Positions 1-6,048 of a DNA stretch of 7,061 nucleotides are shown piece after piece. Every line of letters begins with the position of its first letter. The stretch's first letter is position 1. The stretch is from Tagaea sp. Its GTDB lineage: Bacteria; Pseudomonadota; Alphaproteobacteria; CACIAM-22H2. The notes beneath the pieces are model-generated. The model did no database searches, was not told where the DNA came from, and saw only the letters and a list, made by a program, of their open reading frames with translations. The position numbers and the translations under genes were made by a program. The stretch is from NCBI GenBank assembly GCA_023653245.1, contig JAMNXK010000104.1, forward strand, positions 1-7,061. Reading direction: 5' to 3'.

Positions 1-888
<888 letters not shown>

Positions 889-914
889 GGCTCTGCTACC
901 CTCTCCGACTGAAA

Positions 915-1616
915 ATGCTCGATTCGATGCCCGTGAATCCCTTCGATCTGGCGGTCCTGGCGGTGGTGCTGCTCTCCGCCCTGATCGCGCTTTGGCGCGG
1001 CTTCGTGAAGGAAGTGCTCAGCCTCGCGGCGTGGGCCGGTGCCGCTTTGGTGGCGCTGTGGGGATTCGCCTATGCGCGGCCTTACGCGCGCGCCTTCATC
1101 GACAGCCAGCTGCTGGCCGACGCCGCCGCCGGCGTCGCCTTGTTCGTGGTCAGCTTGCTGTTCTTCGCCATGATCGCGCACGGAATCGCGGCCCTCGTGC
1201 GCAAATCCAACGCGCTTTCGGCCGTCGACCGCTCGCTTGGCTTCGCCTTCGGGATCGCGCGCGGCGGCTTGTTGCTGGGTCTCGGCTGGCTGGCGCTCGC
1301 CTGGGCGATACCCGTCGAGAAGCAGCCGGCCTGGTTGCACGATTCGCGCACGCGCCCGGCGGTCGAATGGGTGGCGGATTTCCTGGTCGGGCTGGCCCCG
1401 CCGGAATTCCGCGGCCAGGTCCGCCAAGCCGGTGCCGAGGCCGACCGTGCGGGACAGGCTTTGCGCGCCCTCCAAGGGCCCGGAAATCAAGGCGGATCGG
1501 GGCCGGCGCCGCGCCCGAATAATCCCCCCGGCCCCGGCGAAACCGGCTATAAACCCGACGACGCGATCGGCAACCTATTGCGCCGGACCGAGCCGCCGTC
1601 GACACCTCAACGGTAA
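915..1616 (+). CDS. cvpA: CvpA family inner-membrane protein
   Basis: CvpA proteins are inner-membrane proteins first linked to colicin V production and later to envelope stress tolerance; their biochemical activity is unresolved. The 233-residue product has four predicted helices at about 10-27, 35-52, 70-95 and 108-132. After helix 1 comes WRGFVKEVLSLAAW, and before helix 4 the family hallmark L-S-A-V-D105-R-S-L-G-F-A-F-G113-I-A-R-G117. After residue 133 is a soluble tail that becomes rich in glycine and proline (about 188-210) and ends with a GYKPDD motif and a charged LLRRTEPP stretch. The start is uncertain: ATG 915, ATG 927 and GTG 933 are all in frame and none has a clear Shine-Dalgarno sequence. 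GTG 933 would give the family-typical short N-terminus VNPFDLAVL. The gene lies 26 nt after radA and 20 nt before purF. CvpA next to PurF is a widespread linkage that also exists in E. coli, though the reason for it is unclear. Confidence 0.88.
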   Translation: MLDSMPVNPFDLAVLAVVLLSALIALWRGFVKEVLSLAAWAGAALVALWGFAYARPYARAFIDSQLLADAAAGVALFVVSLLFFAMIAHGIAALVRKSNALSAVDRSLGFAFGIARGGLLLGLGWLALAWAIPVEKQPAWLHDSRTRPAVEWVADFLVGLAPPEFRGQVRQAGAEADRAGQALRALQGPGNQGGSGPAPRPNNPPGPGETGYKPDDAIGNLLRRTEPPSTPQR

Positions 1617-1621
1617 CCTTC

Positions 1622-1628
1622 AAAGGGA
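1622..1628 (+). promoter_or_regulatory. Ribosome binding site that sets the purF start
   Basis: AAAGGGA lies 8 nt before the ATG at 1637, which is ideal spacing. The in-frame TTG at 1631 would leave only 2 nt, so ATG 1637 is the better start. It is the clearest Shine-Dalgarno-like site with good spacing among the genes whose starts are visible here, which fits a need for high PurF synthesis. Confidence 0.65.
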
Positions 1629-1636
1629 CGTTGCGC

Positions 1637-3100
1637 ATGGACGGGGTTTTGCCGACCACCAATCCGTTCGACGACGACAAGCTGCGCGAGGAATGCGGCG
1701 TGTTCGGCGTGCTCGGCCACAAGGACGCGGCCGCCCTGACCGCCTTGGGCCTGCACGCGCTCCAGCATCGCGGGCAGGAAGCCGCCGGCATCGTCTCCGC
1801 CGACGGGCCGGGCTTCCATACGCACCGCGCGGTGGGTCTGGTCGGCGACAATTTCGGCGACCGGGCGATCATCGACCAGCTCAAGGGCGATTCGGCGATC
1901 GGCCACACGCGCTATTCGACCACGGGCGGCACGATCCTGCGCAACATCCAGCCGCTCTTCGCCGAGTTCGAATTCGGCGGCTTCGCGCTGTGCCACAACG
2001 GCAACCTGACCAACGCCGAATTCCTGCGCAAAAAACTGGTCGGCCAAGGCTCGATCTTCCAATCGACGACCGACACCGAAGCCATCATCCATCTGATGGC
2101 CAAGGCGCACGGGGACGTTGTCACGCGCCTGGTCGCGGCGTTGAGCCAGGTCGAGGGCGCCTACTCCCTCGCCTGCCTCGCCAAGGATCAGCTGATCGCG
2201 GTGCGCGATCCGCGCGGCGTGCGCCCGCTGGTGCTCGGCAAGCTCGACGACGCGTTCATCGTGGCGTCGGAGACCTGCGCCTTCGACATCATCGGCGCCG
2301 ATTACATCCGCGATCTCGAGGCGGGCGAGATGGTGGTGATCGATCGCAAGGGCCTGCGCTCGCTCAAGCCCTTGCCGCAAGCGCCGAAGCGTTCGTGCGT
2401 GTTCGAGTACATCTACTTCGCGCGCCCGGACAGCGTGGTCGAGGGCGAGAGCGTGTACGAAGCGCGCAAGCGCATCGGCGCCGAGCTCGCGCGCGAAAGC
2501 GGCGTGCCCGCCGATTTGATCGTGCCGGTGCCCGATTCGGGCGTGCCCGCGGCGATCGGCTACGCGCGCGAGGCGAATATCCCCTTCGATCTGGGCATCA
2601 TCCGCAACCACTATGTCGGGCGCACTTTCATCGAGCCGACGGACCAGATCCGCCATCTGGGCGTCAAGCTCAAGCACAACGCCAACCGCGCGCAGCTGCA
2701 GGGCAAGCGCGTGATCCTGGTCGACGATTCGATCGTGCGCGGCACAACGTCCAAGAAGATCGTCGAGATGGTGCGCGCCGTGGGCGCGCGCGAGGTGCAT
2801 ATGCGCATCTCCTCCCCGCCGACGACGCATTCGTGCTTCTACGGCATCGACACGCCCGAGCGGCGCCAGCTGCTCGCCGCCCAGCACGACGTGGCCGAGA
2901 TGGCGCGGATCATCGGCGTGGACTCGCTCGCTTTCGTCACCATCGACGGGCTCTACCGCGCGATGGGCGAGAAGGCGCGCGTCGCCAACGCGCCCAAATT
3001 CTGCGACGCGTGCTTCACCGGCGACTACCCGACGGCGCTCACCGATTACGACGAGCGCGGCGGCAAGCCCGCGCGCGCGAGCCTGCTCGAAATCGCATGA
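1637..3100 (+). CDS. purF: Amidophosphoribosyltransferase (glutamine PRPP amidotransferase)
   Basis: PurF catalyses the committed step of de novo purine synthesis in the cytoplasm: PRPP plus glutamine gives 5-phosphoribosylamine, glutamate and pyrophosphate (EC 2.4.2.14). The product is 487 residues. An N-terminal Ntn glutaminase domain carries Cys20 in EECGVFG as the predicted nucleophile after removal of 19 residues, HRGQ at 44-47, GHTRYST at 89-95 and CHNGNL at 119-124. The C-terminal phosphoribosyltransferase domain has the PRPP loop VILVDDSIVRGTT at 359-371. Cys254, Cys400, Cys456 and Cys459 (the last two as CDAC) correspond, after subtracting the propeptide, to the four [4Fe-4S] ligands of the B. 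subtilis enzyme. This is therefore the propeptide/Fe-S class, not the E. coli class that starts directly with Met-Cys. Feedback inhibition by purine nucleotides is expected from the family. The stop codon overlaps the next start as ATGA (3097-3100), suggesting translational coupling. Confidence 0.98.
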   Translation: MDGVLPTTNPFDDDKLREECGVFGVLGHKDAAALTALGLHALQHRGQEAAGIVSADGPGFHTHRAVGLVGDNFGDRAIIDQLKGDSAIGHTRYSTTGGTILRNIQPLFAEFEFGGFALCHNGNLTNAEFLRKKLVGQGSIFQSTTDTEAIIHLMAKAHGDVVTRLVAALSQVEGAYSLACLAKDQLIAVRDPRGVRPLVLGKLDDAFIVASETCAFDIIGADYIRDLEAGEMVVIDRKGLRSLKPLPQAPKRSCVFEYIYFARPDSVVEGESVYEARKRIGAELARESGVPADLIVPVPDSGVPAAIGYAREANIPFDLGIIRNHYVGRTFIEPTDQIRHLGVKLKHNANRAQLQGKRVILVDDSIVRGTTSKKIVEMVRAVGAREVHMRISSPPTTHSCFYGIDTPERRQLLAAQHDVAEMARIIGVDSLAFVTIDGLYRAMGEKARVANAPKFCDACFTGDYPTALTDYDERGGKPARASLLEIA

Positions 3101-3552
3101 GGTTCGTCGCCACGCAGATCCGCCGCCTTTGGGACGCGGCGTTCGCGGTCGTGTTCGTTTTGGTCTTCTTGCAGCTGCCGCATTTCCTCGAACTCTACCG
3201 GCACCGGCTCGACGAAAAGCGCGTGCAGATCGAGCGCATCCTGACCGAGCTCAACGCCTCGCCCACGAAAGACACGACCACGATCGCGGCGAAGGAGGCG
3301 GAGCTTCCCCCGATCCGCGCGAACCTGGAAGCCGTGTCGCGCGGGGGATTCGCGCGCGTGACGGTCTTTTGGAATCTGGATTGGGACGTGGCGCGACGCA
3401 CCTACGATTCGATGAAGCCCGGCCTGACCTTCGACGGCGAGGCCCTGCAATTCGGCGTGGCCGGCTTGCTTTGCGGACTGGTGACGTCCGGGCTGTCGGC
3501 GGCGCTGTTCGGCGCGCTGCTGCCGCGCCGGCGCGAACGGGGGATGGTATGA
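3097..3552 (+). CDS. Small two-helix membrane protein, DUF2937-like
   Basis: The 151-residue product has one hydrophobic helix near each end. The first is at about 11-28 (LWDAAFAVVFVLVFLQLP). It is followed by a charged, probably coiled segment (residues 29-52, HFLELYRHRLDEKRVQIERI) and a soluble middle of about 65 residues. The second helix is at about 119-142 (QFGVAGLLCGLVTSGLSAAL), then a basic end (PRRRERG) that should face the cytoplasm. The layout of helix, LPxFxxxYxxRLxExxxxI, soluble domain, then PGLTFDGEAL before a closing helix resembles DUF2937, a family without known function. I recognise this by pattern, not by an alignment. The start ATG sits inside the purF stop (ATGA) and the stop sits inside the SDR start (ATGA at 3549-3552), so the gene is tied to both neighbours by translation. 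No catalytic motif is visible. A role in envelope organisation is possible but unsupported. Confidence 0.75.
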   Translation: MRFVATQIRRLWDAAFAVVFVLVFLQLPHFLELYRHRLDEKRVQIERILTELNASPTKDTTTIAAKEAELPPIRANLEAVSRGGFARVTVFWNLDWDVARRTYDSMKPGLTFDGEALQFGVAGLLCGLVTSGLSAALFGALLPRRRERGMV

Positions 3553-4259
3553 GCGGGCGTCTCGCCGGGCGCATCGCGGTGGTGACCGGCGCGTCGCGCG
3601 GGATCGGACGCGCCGTCGCGCTGCGCTTCGCTGCCGAAGGCGCGCATGTCGTCGCGTTGGGCCGCACCGTCGGCGCGCTCGAAGAACTCGACGACGAGAT
3701 CGGCAAGGCCGGCGGTTCGGCGACGCTCGTACCCGTGGATCTGACCGAGCTCGACAAGCTCGACGCGCTCGGGCCGTCGCTCTACCAGCGCTTCGGCCGG
3801 GCCGACGTGTTCGTCGCCAATGCCGGCGCGCTCGGCACGCTGGGCCCCCTCGCCCATCATCCGCCCAAGGATTGGGAAGCGGCGTTCGCGGTCAACGTCC
3901 ACGCCAATTGGCGGCTGATCCGCAGCCTGGAGCCCGCCTTGCGCCTGTCGGATGCGGGCCGCGCGATCTTCGTGACCTCGGGTGCCGCGCGCCGCCACAC
4001 GGCCTATTGGGGGGCCTATGCCGCGTCGAAGGCGGCGCTCGAATCCCTCGCGCTCACCTGGGCGGCCGAACTCGCGCACACGAAGATCCGCGTGAACCTC
4101 GTCTCGCCGGGGCCGACGCGCACGCGCATGCGCGCGGCCGCCTTCCCGGGCGAAGATCCGCAATCCGTCAAGACGCCCGAAAGCGTCACCGAGGTTTTCG
4201 TCGATCTGGCGGCGCCCGATTGCGCGCGCCACGGCGAGACGCTGACGCCCTATCTCTGA
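3549..4259 (+). CDS. SDR family NAD(P)-dependent oxidoreductase, YciK-like
   Basis: This 236-residue classical short-chain dehydrogenase has a complete active site. The cofactor loop TGASRGIG is at 13-20 and NAG at 91-93. The catalytic tetrad is Asn116 (AVNV), Ser144 (VTSGAA), Tyr157 and Lys161 (YAASK). Arg17 in the glycine-rich loop and Arg39 after the second strand suggest NADP(H) rather than NAD(H). The C-terminal part (GPTRTRMRAAAFPGEDPQ, then VKTPESV) closely matches what I know of E. coli YciK, an SDR of uncertain substrate. The protein is about 16 residues shorter than YciK because it ends at GETLTPYL. The start ATG overlaps the DUF2937 stop by 4 nt, with a GGGGGA stretch (3539-3544) 4 nt upstream that could bind the ribosome. 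Its end overlaps the oppositely oriented transporter gene by 10 nt. The substrate cannot be read from the sequence; 3-oxoacyl reductase is a common automatic label but is not supported here. Confidence 0.92.
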   Translation: MSGRLAGRIAVVTGASRGIGRAVALRFAAEGAHVVALGRTVGALEELDDEIGKAGGSATLVPVDLTELDKLDALGPSLYQRFGRADVFVANAGALGTLGPLAHHPPKDWEAAFAVNVHANWRLIRSLEPALRLSDAGRAIFVTSGAARRHTAYWGAYAASKAALESLALTWAAELAHTKIRVNLVSPGPTRTRMRAAAFPGEDPQSVKTPESVTEVFVDLAAPDCARHGETLTPYL

Positions 4260-5104
4260 CGCGTCGCCAAGCGCAGCCCGATCGCCACCGCGATCATTCC
4301 GGCCCACAGCTCGATCCCCGGCCACTCGCCGAGCCACGCCGCACCGACCAACGCCGCCGCCGGCGGGCCCAGCGCCAAGAACACCGTCGTGCGCGCGGGG
4401 CCCGCGTGCTTGAGTGCAAACAGCCACAGCCAATAGAACACGCCACTGGCGATCCCGAGCCCCGCGACCGCGGCCCAGCCCGACGCATCGAGCGTTATCG
4501 GCCGCCCCCAAACGAGCGCCGCCGGCGCCAACGCGAAGGTCGACGCGAGCATGGCGATGGCGCCCACGGCCAAGGGCGCGTGACGCTCCAAGTAGGGGCG
4601 ATACAGCACCGAACACGCGGCCCCGCTCGCCGCCGCAGCCAGCACGGCGACGGCCCCGGCAAGCGATCCGCCCCCGAATTGTCCGCCCATCGCGAGGGCG
4701 ACTCCTGCCGTCGCGGCTATCGCCCCCAATAGGCGATCGCGCGACAGGCGCTCGATCCCGCCCAACGCGGCGAAGAGTTGCGCCAGCAGCGGAAACGTCG
4801 CGAACAGCACGGCCCCGTCGGCGGCGGGCACGCGCGCGAGTCCCCAATTCAGCAGCCAGATCAACACGCCGAACTGAACGACCCCAAGTGCCGCGACCGC
4901 CGCCAGATCGCGTGGGCTCAGCCGCCAGGACACGCGCGCGGCCAAGACCAGCGGCACCACGACCGCCGCGCCGATCGCGTAGCGCAGCAAGGCGAGCGTC
5001 GCGGGATCGACGTCGCCCGCGACCGCGCGCGACGCGACCATCGCCACGCCCACTTGCAGGCCCGTACCGGCCGCCGCGAGCAGGGCCAGGCGCTCTTTCG
5101 TCAC
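4250..5104 (-). CDS. EamA/DMT superfamily transporter (likely exporter)
   Basis: This is a 284-residue, very hydrophobic inner-membrane protein with about ten helices in two halves, as expected for the EamA (DUF6) duplicated fold of the drug/metabolite transporter superfamily. The first half has a family-like ALLRYAIGAAVVVP stretch near residues 38-51, with Arg41 where family members commonly carry a basic residue, and then VPAADGAVLFATFPLLAQLFA. The second half includes SGVFYWLWLFALKHAGPARTTVF and an ELWAGMIAVAIGLRLA final helix. Family members export amino acids, metabolites or drugs; the substrate here is unknown. The start is taken as GTG at 5104 because it overlaps the TGA of the upstream gene (GTGA) and places the first helix directly at the N-terminus. 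The open frame continues to 5464, but that extension lies inside the GNAT domain coding region and is charged, so it is not used. Coupling to the MarR-GNAT gene suggests shared regulation. Confidence 0.92.
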   Translation of the reverse strand: MTKERLALLAAAGTGLQVGVAMVASRAVAGDVDPATLALLRYAIGAAVVVPLVLAARVSWRLSPRDLAAVAALGVVQFGVLIWLLNWGLARVPAADGAVLFATFPLLAQLFAALGGIERLSRDRLLGAIAATAGVALAMGGQFGGGSLAGAVAVLAAAASGAACSVLYRPYLERHAPLAVGAIAMLASTFALAPAALVWGRPITLDASGWAAVAGLGIASGVFYWLWLFALKHAGPARTTVFLALGPPAAALVGAAWLGEWPGIELWAGMIAVAIGLRLATRQR

Positions 5105-6021
5105 GACCGCAGATCGAGCGACCAGTATTGCCCGACCAGATTCTTGCTGAAGCTGCGGTGCTTCTCGGACTTCTCGAGCACGAAGCCGCGCGCCAGATAG
5201 ATCTTCCGCGCCGCGACCAGGATGTCGTTGGTCCACAGCACGAGGCGGCGATAGCCCTTGGCGCGCGCGAAGGCGATGCACTCGTCGACCAGCCGGGCGC
5301 CGAGCCCCATCCCGCGCGCCGCCTTGTCGACATAGAGCATCCGCAATTTCGCCGTGCCAGCACTCTGGCGCACGCAGAACACCGAGCCCACGACCCGACC
5401 GTCGCGCTCGGCGATCCAGCAACGCTCGTAGGCCGGATCGAAGTCGCGCACGAATTTGGCGCAAATGTCGGCGACGAGCGCGTCGAACTCCCAGTTCCAG
5501 CCATACGCCTCGTGATAGAGCCGCGCTTGCCCCGCGATCACGTCGCCCATGTCGCCGGGCTTGGGATCGCGCAAGATCACCGGGCCCGCTGCACCGCCCA
5601 AGGCGCGCTCGATCGCCCCCATCGACGCGACCAGCTCGCGCCTTTCGGAGGGCGCCAACGGCCGGAGAAGACCGCCGATCCGCCGCTCGGTCGCCGCCCG
5701 GAGCTTGCGGAACGCCTTACGCCCCGCCGGGCTCAATCCGAGCAACGTCGCGCGCGCGTCGCCGGGCGAGACGCGCCGGCGCAGCAGCCGTTTGCGCGCG
5801 AACCCCGCCAGCACGCGCGACAGATGCGCGGGATCGAGGCCCAGCTCGCCCCCGAGCGTCGCGGCCGTGACGTCCTTCCGATTGGCGATTTCGTAGAGCA
5901 CGCGCGCCTCGGTCAGGCCGAAGGGCGAGCCGTCGTAGCGCCTGTCGAGAACGCCGATCGCGCCGGTGTAAAACCGATTGAAGCGCCGGACGGCGCCGAT
6001 CTCCATCTTCATGAATGACAT
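5101..6021 (-). CDS. MarR-type regulator fused to GNAT N-acetyltransferase
   Basis: This 306-residue protein has two domains. Residues 1 to about 140 form a MarR-type winged helix: FGLTEARVLYEIANR (34-48), the recognition region ATLGGELGLDPAHLSRVLAG (54-73), and a wing with SPGDARATLLGLSPAGR (85-101). From about residue 146 to the end is a GNAT domain with the acetyl-CoA loop RGMGLG (236-241) inside MLYVDKAARGMGLGARLVDE, followed by IYLARGFV. Fusions of this type are known in proteobacteria and are annotated as bifunctional regulator/acetyltransferases. The DNA-binding half should act on an operator and the acetyltransferase half on CoA-dependent acylation of an unknown small molecule or protein. 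Start choice: ATG 6021 is the longest, while ATG 6012 and 6006 are also in frame; none has a clear Shine-Dalgarno sequence. The gene begins right beside two inverted repeats (6022-6048) and ends in a GTGA overlap with the transporter gene. It lies 23 nt after der. Confidence 0.93.
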   Translation of the reverse strand: MSFMKMEIGAVRRFNRFYTGAIGVLDRRYDGSPFGLTEARVLYEIANRKDVTAATLGGELGLDPAHLSRVLAGFARKRLLRRRVSPGDARATLLGLSPAGRKAFRKLRAATERRIGGLLRPLAPSERRELVASMGAIERALGGAAGPVILRDPKPGDMGDVIAGQARLYHEAYGWNWEFDALVADICAKFVRDFDPAYERCWIAERDGRVVGSVFCVRQSAGTAKLRMLYVDKAARGMGLGARLVDECIAFARAKGYRRLVLWTNDILVAARKIYLARGFVLEKSEKHRSFSKNLVGQYWSLDLRS

Positions 6022-6048
6022 CGTCAACCGTTTGGTTGACGGCGTCAA
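6022..6048 (-). promoter_or_regulatory. Overlapping inverted repeats, candidate operator of the MarR-GNAT gene
   Basis: Two palindromes share one arm. The first has perfect 8-nt arms, CGTCAACC (6022-6029) and GGTTGACG (6034-6041), around a 4-nt centre. The second is TTGACG-G-CGTCAA (6036-6048), a perfect 13-nt palindrome. CGTCAA therefore occurs three times in alternating orientation. The block fills the whole gap between the der stop (6045-6047) and the ATG at 6021 and runs into the last codons of der. A 16-20 nt dyad beside a MarR-type gene is the usual position for an autoregulatory operator, which is inference here. On the minus strand 6048-6043 reads TTGACG, a good sigma70-type -35 hexamer, but the matching -10 position (near 6025-6020) is poor. 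As RNA, the 8-bp hairpin would abut the start codon and could also limit translation. Confidence 0.5.

Noticed and set aside
1631..1636. TTG at 1631 as the purF start.
   Set aside because: It leaves only 2 nt from the AAAGGGA ribosome site, while ATG 1637 is 8 nt away.
1607..2887. A 426-residue open frame on the minus strand across purF.
   Set aside because: It is antisense to a clearly functional purF, and its His/Asp/Arg/Ala-rich translation has no recognisable motif. It mirrors purF codon bias.
4233..4268. Interrupted inverted repeat (GGCGA at 4233-4237 with TCGCC at 4264-4268) as a terminator between the convergent genes.
   Set aside because: The arms are short, the loop is long and there is no T-tract. 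Such pairings are common by chance in GC-rich coding DNA.
5105..5464. N-terminal extension of the transporter gene up to an ATG at 5464.
   Set aside because: The added 120 residues are charged, Arg-rich and out of frame within the GNAT coding region. GTG 5104 gives a normal EamA N-terminus.
3402..5504. A 700-residue open frame on the minus strand.
   Set aside because: It runs antisense to DUF2937 and the SDR gene and out of frame through the transporter gene. The translation is low-complexity Arg/Ala/Gly, typical of a shadow frame in GC-rich DNA, with no domain.
4414..6018. A 534-residue open frame on the plus strand.
   Set aside because: It is antisense to the transporter and MarR-GNAT genes, both of which have intact family motifs. 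The translation is Arg/Pro-rich with no domain.
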